This document shows, piece after piece, positions 8,089-17,274 of a DNA stretch of 64,000 nt. The position numbers and the translations under genes were made by a program. The stretch's first letter is position 1, and each line of letters begins with the position of its first letter. The notes below the pieces were generated by a model. It made no database searches, was not told the DNA's origin, and saw nothing but the letters and a program-made list of their open reading frames with translations. Source of the DNA: Hymenobacter persicinus (GTDB lineage: Bacteria > Bacteroidota > Bacteroidia > Cytophagales > Hymenobacteraceae); contig NZ_SEWE01000006.1 in the NCBI RefSeq assembly GCF_004167665.1, positions 1 through 64,000 on the forward strand, written 5' to 3'.

Positions 8089-11082
8089 TTACTCGACTAC
8101 CAGCTTCTTGCTGATTACTATGGCAGCGCCGCGGACCCGCAGCGTGTATACCCCCTTGGCTACTCCCCCCAAGGGCAGCGTTACGGGAGTTGTTTTACGC
8201 GAGCCTGCCGGCACCTTTTGCTCCCGAACAGTCTGTCCCAGCGCATTGATCAACAATAGGGTAACCGGCTGTTGCACGAGTTCTGGTAAAAGCAGGGATA
8301 CCTGTTCCTGGGCCGGGTTTGGAAATAGCACAACCTGCGCCTCTAGCTGCGCCCGTGAACTGGCCAGCGCATGGCGCGGGGCAAACCGCAATGCAAAGCG
8401 GGTGGTGCTTTGCAGGGCGGCGGTAGTGCTGAACGTGTAGGTCGGTACCTGCTGCAGGTCAACTACAGCACCCGTCTGGTTGTCGTGCAAATACACCGTG
8501 GTGCCCGCCGGCAGATTCAGCACCCGCACGGGCTGCAGGGTATAGGCACCCGCCTGCGGCACGTATATCCCCAGCGGTACCGTCACGCCGGCAACGGACT
8601 GCCCAACCGGCAAGCCACTAATCGACAGAGCGTCCTTCGTGCTTTGCACCCAAAGCGCCGGCACTTCGCCCGTGGTGATTTTGTACGCATCAAATCCGGC
8701 GTCGAAACCCACCGTAGCTCCCTGCTCGAAATAGACGTGGGTAGCGTCATGCCGCGAACCACTCACCAAATCCAGCTGCACCAGAGGACGCGCTTCCGCT
8801 GCAGGACGGTTGAATTCCGGACTCAGGTAAGACGTGAGTCGGGCGGCATTGGTAAACGTCAGGCTACCAACGTCTCCCGCAGCAGCTACGCGCACAAAAA
8901 AACCTTGACTGGAAGCAATGTAACGGGCCGCGCCCACGCCGTTGACGTAGCTGTCGTAGCTGCCGTCGTACTGCCCCGTGGATTTGAACACGTACACCGA
9001 ATTGAGCAGGTTGGTGGCTCCGGCATACGTCAGTTCCCAGTCGAGGGGGGCCGGGTAAGGGTTGCCGAGAAAGTGCCAGCCGCCGTCCGCCTCCGTGTTG
9101 CGCAACAAGTTGCCACGGGTGAGGTTGCCATTGTTGAGCGTGCCTACGAAGTCGACGGGCGAGGCCGTTCCCATATTCACGGTGTAGCCCAAGCCGGGCG
9201 TCATGGCATCAGTTGGGCCGGCCGGCGAAAGAAAGCCGGCCACAAAACCGGTGTTGGTGAGCGTGGCCGCCGTTACGAGCCGTTGCTGGTCGTAGCTGTA
9301 CACCGTGGGGAAAGGCGTAACCAACCCCGGCACGGCGGCCGTGTTATACCCCGGGTTAAAGACCGGACTGAACTCCGGCGTCGCCAAGTCGCCCAAGGTC
9401 GTGTTGCGCACCGGGGCGGAAAAATGACGGTAGCCGAGCGTGGCATTGAGTCTGGGGGCAAGGTAGCGCTGCACCGTGACGGCGCCCACTACCTCTGCCG
9501 AACCAGTGTTGACGACCATGGCCGTGCCGGCAGCATCCGAGCCTAGCGTCAGTTGGTTGCCGTTCGTCGTCAGGTTGGCACTGAGGGCCAGCACGCCCGT
9601 AATCCGGGCACTGCCCGTCAGCGTAGTAGGCGCCCCAGTACCGACAGTCAGGTTTCGAATGCTAAACTGATTGCCACCTATGCTGTGGGCTCCGGCTTGC
9701 ACAACCTGGAGCTCTCCCTGGCCTCCGAAGCTGCCCTGGTTAACTAGGTCTCCGTTCACGGCAAATGTTCCATCGACTGTCATGGAGGCCCCGCTCTCAA
9801 CCGTAAAGCGGCGGACGGCGGCGCTGGTCGTCAGCACGGGCATGCGCGTAGCAGTGGCGCGAATAACGACGTCGTCGGTGCTGCCGGGCACGTAGCGGGC
9901 ACTCCAGTTGGCCGCCTCCGTGTAGTCAGGGCTGACGGCCCCGGTCCATTCGTTTTGCACGAAGGCGTTGGGAAAGTTGGGCAAACCCAGCTGGCTCAGC
10001 CGGCCGCCGAGGGTAGGTCCGTTGTTTTGGTAACCGCAGGCAGCACCCAGTGCATTCGGGGAGTTGATTACGCCCAGCGCCGCACTATTGTAAATAGCCA
10101 AGTAGATTTTCCCGTCGGAGGCCAGCTGCAGAGCCCCGGCGTAGGCGCTTCCGGAAGCAGTGGTGCCAACGAGGGTAGCGGATGCCGCAATGGCCGTTCC
10201 GGAGCCCGCCAGCAGGTTATACTGGTAGATTCGGTTGCCATCGAGCGTGGTGCCGTACAACCGGGAGCCGTCGGGCGAAAACTCCACCCCGTAGCTGCGG
10301 TAGTCCTGCGTGAGGGGTACGAAATTCGACAGCTGGCCGGTGGCGTTATTGAAATCGTAGAGCTCAAAGTTGCTGTCGCGCTTGGCCAGGGCGAGCTTGT
10401 TGCCGGCCGGGGAAGCCTTCAGGTAGCCCACGGCATTGGCATTGCCAAAGCTGCCTCCTCCCCCACTATGCACAGACCCCAGGTTAGTAACCACGGGTGC
10501 GCTAAGGCCGGTGGCCGACAGCAGGTAGGCGTAAAAAGTGTTGTTCTGCCAGCCGTGCACGACAATCCAGGTGTCGCGGCCGTTCCGGTGACGCACGGCT
10601 GTGAGCTTTTCCGTTACCGGGAAGGAAGAAAGCTGATTGGCTCTCGACGTGACGGCGCCGAGTCCCCCCTGCTGGGTCATGTCGATGATAGAATACTTCA
10701 GTCCCCCAACCAGCTGGTTATCGCAGCCATCCACCACAAACAGGTAGTAGCGGGTGGGGTTGCCGGGGTCGCGCACAATCACGGCGCCCTGCGTGGCCGA
10801 CTCGTGGCCGCCCATGGCCTGGCCGTTGGTCATCAGTTGGTGGTTCCGATTCCAGACGTTGACGCTGTTGGTATAAAACAGCAGGTTGCCGGCCGGATCG
10901 GAAACAGTGGCCGTCGCTTCGTAGGTGACCATGCCGCTGGTGGGCAGAGCCACGGGGCCACCGGTGGCAAAGCTGAGGGCGGCATTGTTGCCGAAGTGCC
11001 AGTTTTGGGTTTCCCGCTGCGCCAACAGCGGGCTGTAGGCCAAGCAAAGAAGCGCTAAAAATCCTGTAAAGATTCTTTTCAT
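8089..11082 (-). CDS. T9SS-secreted propeller-like surface protein (paralog 2)
   Basis: 997 residues from the ATG at 11082, chosen because MKRIFTGFLALLCLAYS begins a clean Sec signal; a longer frame adds 15 unlikely residues. It follows the same plan as paralog 1: QNWHFGNNAALSF start, propeller-like part (GNLLFYTNSVNVWNRNHQ, DTWIVVHGW, YGVEFSPDG), GNW-type beta-rich block and a type A sorting domain (VVLFPNPA, INALGQTVREQ, GVYTLRV, KKLVVE). The two genes are tandem, in the same direction, each with its own terminator, which fits a local duplication that has since diverged. It is predicted to be surface-anchored or released by T9SS. Substrate or partner is unknown. Confidence 0.88.
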   Translation of the reverse strand: MKRIFTGFLALLCLAYSPLLAQRETQNWHFGNNAALSFATGGPVALPTSGMVTYEATATVSDPAGNLLFYTNSVNVWNRNHQLMTNGQAMGGHESATQGAVIVRDPGNPTRYYLFVVDGCDNQLVGGLKYSIIDMTQQGGLGAVTSRANQLSSFPVTEKLTAVRHRNGRDTWIVVHGWQNNTFYAYLLSATGLSAPVVTNLGSVHSGGGGSFGNANAVGYLKASPAGNKLALAKRDSNFELYDFNNATGQLSNFVPLTQDYRSYGVEFSPDGSRLYGTTLDGNRIYQYNLLAGSGTAIAASATLVGTTASGSAYAGALQLASDGKIYLAIYNSAALGVINSPNALGAACGYQNNGPTLGGRLSQLGLPNFPNAFVQNEWTGAVSPDYTEAANWSARYVPGSTDDVVIRATATRMPVLTTSAAVRRFTVESGASMTVDGTFAVNGDLVNQGSFGGQGELQVVQAGAHSIGGNQFSIRNLTVGTGAPTTLTGSARITGVLALSANLTTNGNQLTLGSDAAGTAMVVNTGSAEVVGAVTVQRYLAPRLNATLGYRHFSAPVRNTTLGDLATPEFSPVFNPGYNTAAVPGLVTPFPTVYSYDQQRLVTAATLTNTGFVAGFLSPAGPTDAMTPGLGYTVNMGTASPVDFVGTLNNGNLTRGNLLRNTEADGGWHFLGNPYPAPLDWELTYAGATNLLNSVYVFKSTGQYDGSYDSYVNGVGAARYIASSQGFFVRVAAAGDVGSLTFTNAARLTSYLSPEFNRPAAEARPLVQLDLVSGSRHDATHVYFEQGATVGFDAGFDAYKITTGEVPALWVQSTKDALSISGLPVGQSVAGVTVPLGIYVPQAGAYTLQPVRVLNLPAGTTVYLHDNQTGAVVDLQQVPTYTFSTTAALQSTTRFALRFAPRHALASSRAQLEAQVVLFPNPAQEQVSLLLPELVQQPVTLLLINALGQTVREQKVPAGSRKTTPVTLPLGGVAKGVYTLRVRGAAIVISKKLVVE

Positions 11083-11124
11083 ACGAAGAAGGATAAAATT
11101 GAATGGCAAACCAGAAATAGAAAA

Positions 11125-11132
11125 CAAAGATA
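11125..11132 (-). promoter_or_regulatory. -7 promoter box of T9SS paralog 2
   Basis: TATCTTTG on the minus strand, 42 bases before the ATG at 11082. Confidence 0.5.
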
Positions 11133-11213
11133 GTCGCCTAGCACCCTGCCTTTAAGATTTATTTGCTGTTTGCTTAACTGAGCCCTGCCCCCGGCCCGGA
11201 GTGCGCGGTCCGT

Positions 11214-11221
11214 TATATTTG
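11214..11221 (+). promoter_or_regulatory. -7 promoter box of the pseC operon
   Basis: TATATTTG lies 70 bases before the pseC ATG. It shares the short divergent region with the T9SS paralog 2 promoter. Confidence 0.5.
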
Positions 11222-11291
11222 CGCCAGCCCCAGCCGTCGGTCTAGCCCGGTAGTTTGGGGGCGCTTCATCCGCTTTTCTTTGCCCCGCCCT

Positions 11292-12455
11292 ATGTCTTTT
11301 CAGCCCTCGCATCCTATTCCTTATGGCCGCCAGCACATCACGGAGGAGGATATCCAGGCCGTTGCCGAAACCCTGCGCTCCGACTTTCTGACCCAGGGCC
11401 CGAAAGTGGCCGAATTTGAGGCAAAGTTTGCCGCCTACATTGGGGCCCGGTACGCGGTGGCCGTCAGCAATGGCACGGCGGCCCTGCACCTGTGCGCCCT
11501 GGCGTTGGGCGTGCAGCCCGGGCAGCGCGTCATCACCACGCCCATCACCTTTGCCGCCTCGGCCAACTGCGTGCTCTACTGCGGCGGCGAGGTGCACTTT
11601 GCCGATATCGACCCGGCCACGGCCCTGATTGACCTGGCGCAGGTGCGCCGCCTGCTGGAAAGCCACCCCAAAGGCTACTTCCACGGCCTGATTCCGGTGG
11701 ACTTCGCTGGCCTGCCCGTTCATTTGGAGGAAGCCCGAAAGCTGGCCGACGAGTTTGGCCTCTGGATTATTGAGGATGCCTGCCACGCCCCCGGCGGCTT
11801 TTTCGAGGATAGCGCCGGGCAGCAGCAGGGATGCGGCAACGGGCAGCTGGCCGACTTGGCCATCTTCTCGTTTCACCCCGTCAAGCACATTGCTACCGGC
11901 GAAGGCGGCATGATTACAACCAACCGCGCCGACCTCTACGAAAAGCTGCTCGTGCTGCGCACCCACGGCATCACGAAAGACCCGGCCCAGATGCACCGCC
12001 ACGACGGGGGCTGGTACATGGAAATGCAGACCCTGGGCTACAACTACCGCATTTCCGATATCCTTACCGCCCTGGGCATCAGTCAGCTCAGCCGCGCCGA
12101 CGAGGGCCTGGCCCGCCGCCGCCAGCTGGCCGTCCGCTACGATGCGGCCTTTGCGGCAGTGCCCGCCGTGCGCCCGCTGGCCGCCACGCCGGGCCACGCC
12201 TACCACCTGTACGTGATTCGGGTGGCCGACCGCAAGGGCCTCTACGACTTCCTGCGCACCAAGCAGATCTTTGCCCAGGTCCATTACATTCCGGTGCACA
12301 CCATGCCTTACTACCAGGAGCTGGGCTGGAAACCCGGCGACTTCCCGCAGGCCGAAGCCTATTACGACCAGTGCCTGAGCATTCCGATGTTCCCGGCCCT
12401 CACCGACGAGGAGCAGCAGTACGTCATCGACTGTATTCTGGAGTTTGTAGCATGA
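11292..12455 (+). CDS. pseC: UDP-4-amino-4,6-dideoxy-N-acetyl-beta-L-altrosamine transaminase
   Basis: 387 residues, DegT/DnrJ/EryC1/StrS aminotransferase. The start MSFQPSHPIPYGRQHITEED is typical of PseC. SNGTAALHLCALAL binds the PLP phosphate side, EDACHA supplies the ring-pairing Asp, and FSFHPVKHIATGEGG holds the catalytic Lys near residue 200. It transfers an amino group to C4 of the PseB product. The ATG at 11292 is preferred over a TTG 12 bases upstream. It overlaps the next gene by ATGA (12452-12455), a sign of translational coupling. Confidence 0.94.
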   Translation: MSFQPSHPIPYGRQHITEEDIQAVAETLRSDFLTQGPKVAEFEAKFAAYIGARYAVAVSNGTAALHLCALALGVQPGQRVITTPITFAASANCVLYCGGEVHFADIDPATALIDLAQVRRLLESHPKGYFHGLIPVDFAGLPVHLEEARKLADEFGLWIIEDACHAPGGFFEDSAGQQQGCGNGQLADLAIFSFHPVKHIATGEGGMITTNRADLYEKLLVLRTHGITKDPAQMHRHDGGWYMEMQTLGYNYRISDILTALGISQLSRADEGLARRRQLAVRYDAAFAAVPAVRPLAATPGHAYHLYVIRVADRKGLYDFLRTKQIFAQVHYIPVHTMPYYQELGWKPGDFPQAEAYYDQCLSIPMFPALTDEEQQYVIDCILEFVA

Positions 12456-13195
12456 TTATGAGCACGCCCGGCATCATCACCCAGGCCCGTATGGGCAGTA
12501 CCCGCCTGCCGGGCAAGGTCCTGCTCACGGCCCGCGGCCAGAGCATGCTCGCCTACCACGTCGAGCGGCTGCGCGGCAGCGGCCTGCCCATTTACATTGC
12601 CACTACCACTGGGCCCGAAGACGACGCCATCGAGCAGCACGCCGCCGCCCTGGGCGTGCCCTGCTACCGCGGCAGCACCGACGACGTGCTGGGCCGCTAC
12701 TACGCAACGGCCCGCCACTTCGGCCTCGACGTCATTGTGCGCGTCACCTCCGACTGCCCCCTGCTCGACGCCGGCCTGATTCGTGCGGCCGTGGACCGGT
12801 ACGTGGCCGCCGGCAATCCGCAGCTCTACATTTCCAACGGACTGGAGCGCACCTTTCCCCGGGGCCTCGACTTCGAGGTTTTCTCGTTTGCCCTGCTTGA
12901 ACAGGCCCAGCAGCACGCCCGCAGCGCCTCCGACCGGGAACACGTGACGCCCTACATCCACCAGAACCGCTCGGGCACAGTCGTCATCGAGCAGGTGACC
13001 CGGCAGCCCGACGCCAGCCAGCTGCGCCTAACCCTGGATACGGCCGAAGACTTCACCCTGCTGCGCACCCTGCTCGAGCAGTACCACGCCGATGCGCTTA
13101 CCACTGATGCGCTGATTGAGCTACTGAACCAGCACCCCGAACTGGTGGCCCTGAATGCCGGCACGGAGCAGAAAAAGTACGATTTCACCCGCTGA
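12452..13195 (+). CDS. SpsF-like cytidylyltransferase (PseF role)
   Basis: 247 residues. IITQARMGSTRLPGKVL near residues 8-24 is the CTP-binding loop of SpsF/CMP-NeuAc-synthetase-type nucleotidyltransferases, and VRVTSDCPLLD carries the acidic metal site. By position between pseC and pseG it should activate pseudaminic acid with CTP to CMP-Pse, the step PseF does elsewhere. It belongs to the SpsF branch rather than the classical PseF branch. The start is the ATG overlapping the pseC stop; a second ATG two codons on (MSTPG) is possible. Confidence 0.85.
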   Translation: MIMSTPGIITQARMGSTRLPGKVLLTARGQSMLAYHVERLRGSGLPIYIATTTGPEDDAIEQHAAALGVPCYRGSTDDVLGRYYATARHFGLDVIVRVTSDCPLLDAGLIRAAVDRYVAAGNPQLYISNGLERTFPRGLDFEVFSFALLEQAQQHARSASDREHVTPYIHQNRSGTVVIEQVTRQPDASQLRLTLDTAEDFTLLRTLLEQYHADALTTDALIELLNQHPELVALNAGTEQKKYDFTR

Positions 13196-13228
13196 GGCGC
13201 CTTGTCGCGCCCGGCCTACTCCCCTTCT

Positions 13229-14239
13229 ATGCGCCTCATTTTCCGGGCCGACGGCAACTCCACCATTGGCCTGGGCCACCTGGTTCGCTCCCTGGCCCTA
13301 GCCGACATCGTGGGGCCGCTGGCGCCGGGCTTCGTGGCCATCCAGGCGCCCGCCCCGGCCGTGCGGGAGCTGGTAGCCCAAAGCGGCCGGCAGCTCTGGG
13401 AGTTGCCAGTGCGGGAGCCCGCCGCCGAAGCTGCCGCCCTGGCCGCTGAGTTGGGCCCCACCGATATCGTGGTGCTTGATGGCTACGGCTTCGATACCCA
13501 TTATCAGCAAACCCTGGCCGCCAGCGGCTGCCGCCTGGTGGCCATCGACGATTTGCACGCGTGGCCCATGGCCGTGGACCTAGTCATCAACCACTCCCCC
13601 GGCATCACGGTGGCCGACTACCAGGCGGCCCGCCACACCCGGTTTTGTCTGGGCCCCGAATACTCCTTGCTGCGCGCCCCCTTCCTGGCGGCAGCCCACC
13701 CGCCGGCTCCACCCGCGCCTATTATCAGCACTCTGCTTTGCTTCGGCGGCGCCGACCCCTTGCAGCTTACCGCCCGCTGCCTGGCCGTGCTGCTCACGCT
13801 GCCCGAATTGCAGGAAGTAGGCGTGCTGACGGGCAGCGCGTTTCCCCACGCCGAGGCCCTGCACAACTTGGCGGCCGCCTTTCCCGGCAAGGCCGTGCGC
13901 TTCTACCAGAATGCCCCGGCTCCCGACATGGTGACGCTGCTCCAACACTATCAGGCCGTGGTGTGTCCGGCCAGCACGATACTGATTGAAAGCCTGGTGC
14001 TGGGCAAAGCGGCGCTGACGGGCTACTTCGTTGGTAACCAACAGCCTTTGGCCGCCTACGCGCACGGCCGGCAGCAGGCCTTTTCCCTCGGCGACTTCCC
14101 GGCCCTCTCGGATGAGGAACTGGGCCAGGCGCTGCTGCGTGGCTTGCACTGGCTAGGCCACGAACCCCGGGTGCCTTACGTGCGGCAGCTGGTGCCCGAG
14201 CGGCTGCGGGCCGAATTTGCGCGCCTGCTGCCGCGCTAA
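13229..14239 (+). CDS. pseG: UDP-2,4-diacetamido-2,4,6-trideoxy-beta-L-altropyranose hydrolase
   Basis: 336 residues, GT-B-like fold. DGNSTIGLGHLVRSLALAD near the N-terminus is the PseG signature with the catalytic His in GLGH. The C-terminal half has PASTILIESLVLGKAAL, the UDP-binding segment. It removes UDP from the diacetamido sugar before condensation with phosphoenolpyruvate. The start is MRLIFRADG at 13229; a TTG 27 bases upstream is in frame but adds an unlikely tail. It lies 33 bases after the cytidylyltransferase. Confidence 0.93.
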   Translation: MRLIFRADGNSTIGLGHLVRSLALADIVGPLAPGFVAIQAPAPAVRELVAQSGRQLWELPVREPAAEAAALAAELGPTDIVVLDGYGFDTHYQQTLAASGCRLVAIDDLHAWPMAVDLVINHSPGITVADYQAARHTRFCLGPEYSLLRAPFLAAAHPPAPPAPIISTLLCFGGADPLQLTARCLAVLLTLPELQEVGVLTGSAFPHAEALHNLAAAFPGKAVRFYQNAPAPDMVTLLQHYQAVVCPASTILIESLVLGKAALTGYFVGNQQPLAAYAHGRQQAFSLGDFPALSDEELGQALLRGLHWLGHEPRVPYVRQLVPERLRAEFARLLPR

Positions 14240-14277
14240 GTCCGCAATTGTGCTCCGGAGTCGGTTATCTTTACGCT

Positions 14278-14850
14278 ATGGAAGAAACCGACCTGATTCA
14301 CCTGAGCAAGCCCTACGTTTCTGAGCGCCTGGAGCTGCGCAGCCTCAAGCCCGCCGACATCGACGATGCTTTCCTGAGCTGGTTTCAGGACGAAGACCTG
14401 ATGCGCTTCTACACCAACTCCCGCCAGACCCACACCCGGGAGTCGCTGCTGGCCAACATCAACCAGGGCATTGCGGCCGGTACGAGCTACGTGTTTGCCA
14501 TCGTCGACCGGGCCAGCCAGGCCTGCATCGGCACCATCAAGCTCGGCCCGATCAACCACGACCACAAGATTTCGGACCTCGTGGTGCTTATCGGCGACCG
14601 GCGCTTTCACGGTCAGGGGTTGGCTGTGGACGCCATCCGGCTGGGCAACGCCATTGCCTTCGAAGAGTTTGGCCTGCGCAAGCTGTTTGGGGGCATGTTC
14701 GAAACCAACCAGAGTTCCTACAAAGCCTACACCCGCGCCGGCTGGGTTGAGGAAGGTCGCCTCAAAGGCCATTACCTGGTCGATAATCAGCCCGTGGACC
14801 GCCTGCTGGTGGCCTGCTTCAACCCGGCTTTCTTTCCCGAATTCGCTTAA
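14278..14850 (+). CDS. GNAT acetyltransferase (PseH role)
   Basis: 190 residues, RimJ/RimL-type N-acetyltransferase. ERLELRSLKPADIDDAF begins the GNAT fold, and GDRRFHGQGLAVDAI is the acetyl-CoA pyrophosphate loop (R/Q-x-x-G-x-G/A). NQSSYKAYTRAGWVEEG is the usual GNAT C-terminal strand. Its place between pseG and pseI indicates that it acetylates the 4-amino group made by PseC. PseH enzymes are diverse, so the assignment rests mainly on context. The start at 14278 is 39 bases after pseG. Confidence 0.85.
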   Translation: MEETDLIHLSKPYVSERLELRSLKPADIDDAFLSWFQDEDLMRFYTNSRQTHTRESLLANINQGIAAGTSYVFAIVDRASQACIGTIKLGPINHDHKISDLVVLIGDRRFHGQGLAVDAIRLGNAIAFEEFGLRKLFGGMFETNQSSYKAYTRAGWVEEGRLKGHYLVDNQPVDRLLVACFNPAFFPEFA

Positions 14851-14867
14851 CGCCCCCGCCTTCGTTT

Positions 14868-15911
14868 ATGGCAACTCATTCCCTTGGCGGCCGCCTCATC
14901 GGCCCCGACCAGCCCCCGTTTATCATTGCTGAACTCAGCGGCAACCACAACCAGGACCTAAGCCGCGGCTTGGCCATCGTGGATGCCATGGCCGCGGCCG
15001 GCGCCCACGCCATCAAGCTCCAGACCTACACCGCCGACACGATGACGCTGCCCGGCGTGCACCGCATCGAGGACCCCAACTCGCTCTGGTACGGCCGGGA
15101 GCTGCACGACCTCTACCAGGAAGCCCACACGCCCTGGGACTGGCACAAGCCCCTGTTTGACCGCGCCAAGCAGCACGGCATGCTGGCCTTCAGCTCGCCC
15201 TTCGACGAAACCGCCGTTGACTTCCTGGAAACCCTGGACGTGCCGGCCTACAAGATTGCCTCCTTTGAAAACACCGACTGGCCCCTGCTGCGCCGCGTGG
15301 CCGCCACCGGCAAGCCCGTCATCATGAGCACCGGCGCCAGTACTCTGGCCGAAGTGGCCGAGGCCGTGGCCATTCTGCGCGAAGCCGGCTGCCGCGACCT
15401 GACGTTGCTCAAGTGCACGAGCACTTACCCGGCCACGCCCCAGAACACCAACCTGCGCACCATTCCCCACTTGGCCCAGCTCTTCCCCGAGTGCGTCATT
15501 GGCCTCTCCGACCACACGATGGGCGTGGGCGCGGCCGTGGCCGCCGTGGCCCTGGGCGCCAGCGTGGTGGAAAAGCACGTCACGCTGCGCCGCGCCGACG
15601 GCGGCGTGGATTCGGCCTTTTCCCTGGAGCCCGAGGAAGTAGCCTTGCTGGTAACCGAAACCGAGCGGGCCTGGCAGGCTTTGGGGCAGATTCAGTACGG
15701 CATTCAGCGGGCCGAGCAGAATAGCCGCCTCTACAAACGCTCCCTCTACGTGGCCCAGGACATTGCCGCCGGCCAGATTTTTACCAGGGAAAACCTGCGC
15801 GTGGTGCGCCCCGGCGACGGGCTGCCCCCGCGCTATTACGACCAGCTGCTGGGCAAGCCGGCCCGGCAAAACCTGCGCGCGGGCCAGCCCCTGAACTGGG
15901 AGGCCCTGTAG
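14868..15911 (+). CDS. pseI: Pseudaminic acid synthase
   Basis: 347 residues, NeuB family. FIIAELSGNHNQDLSRG (18-34) and AIKLQTYTADTMTL are the PEP- and metal-binding blocks of PseI. FSSPFDETAVDFLE and SDHTMG follow in order. Residues about 290-347 form the C-terminal SAF (antifreeze-like) domain (AGQIFTRENLRVVRPG). It condenses the sugar with phosphoenolpyruvate to give pseudaminic acid. The next gene starts three bases after its stop, so they are likely co-transcribed. Confidence 0.95.
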   Translation: MATHSLGGRLIGPDQPPFIIAELSGNHNQDLSRGLAIVDAMAAAGAHAIKLQTYTADTMTLPGVHRIEDPNSLWYGRELHDLYQEAHTPWDWHKPLFDRAKQHGMLAFSSPFDETAVDFLETLDVPAYKIASFENTDWPLLRRVAATGKPVIMSTGASTLAEVAEAVAILREAGCRDLTLLKCTSTYPATPQNTNLRTIPHLAQLFPECVIGLSDHTMGVGAAVAAVALGASVVEKHVTLRRADGGVDSAFSLEPEEVALLVTETERAWQALGQIQYGIQRAEQNSRLYKRSLYVAQDIAAGQIFTRENLRVVRPGDGLPPRYYDQLLGKPARQNLRAGQPLNWEAL

Positions 15912-15914
15912 CGG

Positions 15915-17201
15915 ATGGCACTCGTAGCCGAAGCGGCCGAGCGGGTCCGCAACCAGCTCCAGCTGCGCTTCACCGACCTATTTTCGTCGTTGCCCGAGCC
16001 GATTCTGGACCCGATTTCGCCCACCAGCCCCTGGCGTCGCCTGCTCAAAGTGCTCGGCTACGCCGTGGTACGCCTCGTGGGCAACGTGTTTCGGCTCATC
16101 CAGAACCCCGAGCAGCTGCGCGGGGCCGTGTGGCTGTACGTGGTGAGCCAGAACAACTACGAGGCCCTGCAATTCATCCGCGAGGCCCGGCCCGACAGCG
16201 TGCTGGTAGCGGGCCAGAGCAAAGAAATCGGGCGCTACAACGCGGTGGTCAACCGCCTTTCCCTGCGCCGCAAGCTGCTCTACTACTGGCAGTTTCCGCT
16301 GGTACTGGCGGCGCTGCTACGCACCGAGGGTCGGCGGGCCTGGCGCTTTTTCGACCTGATTTTCAACGCCGTGGGCTACTACGAGGTGTACGGGCGGGCT
16401 CTGCGCCACTACCGGCCCCGGGCCATCATCTTCGCCAACGACCATAACGACGACTCCCGGGCCTTGCTACTGGCCGCCCGCGCCTGCGGCGTACCCACGG
16501 CCTACGTGCAGCACGCCAGCGTGAGCACCAACTTCCCGCCCCTGAGCTTTGATCTGAGCTTGCTCGAAGGCCAGGACGCGCTGGACAAGTACCGGCAGTG
16601 CGGGCCGGTGCTGGGCCGGGTGGAACTGGTCGGGATGCCCAAGGCCGACGCCTTTCTGGCTCAAAAAAACCAGCACCCCACCGTGCAGCGCGTGGGGATG
16701 GCCTGCAACGTGCTCGATGCTACCGACGCCATTGCGGCCGCTGTCGACCATCTGCTCGGCACGTTCCCAGACCTGAACTTCACGTTCCGGGCCCACCCCT
16801 CCGACCGGCGCGACTTCACGTTTTTGCGGCGCAAGCACCCGCAGCTGCGGTTTTCGGATGCTCGTCGGCAAAACGTGTTCGAGTTTCTGCGCGAGCAGGA
16901 CGCCCTGATTGCTGCCGACACCAGCACCCACCTCGAAGCCACCCTGCTGAACGTGGTGAGCATCTACTACCGCTTCGGCGCCCACGCCATTGCCGACGAC
17001 TACTACGGCTACGTGGCCCACGGCCTGGTCGACCGCGCCCATTCCCTGCCCGAGCTGACGGCCCTGCTGCGGCAGTACCAGCAGCATAAGCCCGCCGACC
17101 AGTACCGGCGCGCCGCCTACTACAACGCCACGCTGGGCACCCCGGACGAAGGCCACAGCCAGCGGCGGGCCCTACGCCTGCTTGGTGAGTGGCTAGGGTA
17201 A
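15915..17201 (+). CDS. GT-B-like transferase of the pse operon, family uncertain
   Basis: 428 residues, no signal peptide. The chain reads like a two-domain GT-B protein: an N-terminal domain with IIFANDHNDDSRALLLAAR and GVPTAYVQHASVS, then LNFTFRAHPSDRRDF and ALIAADTSTHLEATLLN, where CDP-glycerol and polysialyl-type transferases bind CMP/CDP donors. The conserved His in YVQHA and RAHPSD fits that group. Coming directly after pseI, it is a candidate pseudaminyltransferase that places CMP-Pse onto a glycan or protein. This is inference; a glycerophospho- or other sugar transferase is possible. Confidence 0.6.
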   Translation: MALVAEAAERVRNQLQLRFTDLFSSLPEPILDPISPTSPWRRLLKVLGYAVVRLVGNVFRLIQNPEQLRGAVWLYVVSQNNYEALQFIREARPDSVLVAGQSKEIGRYNAVVNRLSLRRKLLYYWQFPLVLAALLRTEGRRAWRFFDLIFNAVGYYEVYGRALRHYRPRAIIFANDHNDDSRALLLAARACGVPTAYVQHASVSTNFPPLSFDLSLLEGQDALDKYRQCGPVLGRVELVGMPKADAFLAQKNQHPTVQRVGMACNVLDATDAIAAAVDHLLGTFPDLNFTFRAHPSDRRDFTFLRRKHPQLRFSDARRQNVFEFLREQDALIAADTSTHLEATLLNVVSIYYRFGAHAIADDYYGYVAHGLVDRAHSLPELTALLRQYQQHKPADQYRRAAYYNATLGTPDEGHSQRRALRLLGEWLG

Positions 17202-17263
17202 ACACGACTCCGCGCCCGCCGCGAAATCCTCCGCTTCCTCTGCGGGAACCGACGTCAGCCCGC

Positions 17264-17271
17264 TACCTTGC
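17264..17271 (+). promoter_or_regulatory. -7-like box directly before the deacetylase ATG
   Basis: TACCTTGC ends three bases before the ATG at 17275. With start sites about 5 nt past the box, the mRNA would be leaderless. Confidence 0.35.
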
Positions 17272-17274
17272 ACC

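Noticed and set aside
11831..12451. N-terminal extension of the SpsF-like protein
   Set aside because: It is the pseC gene read in another frame; the ATG overlapping the pseC stop is the proper start.
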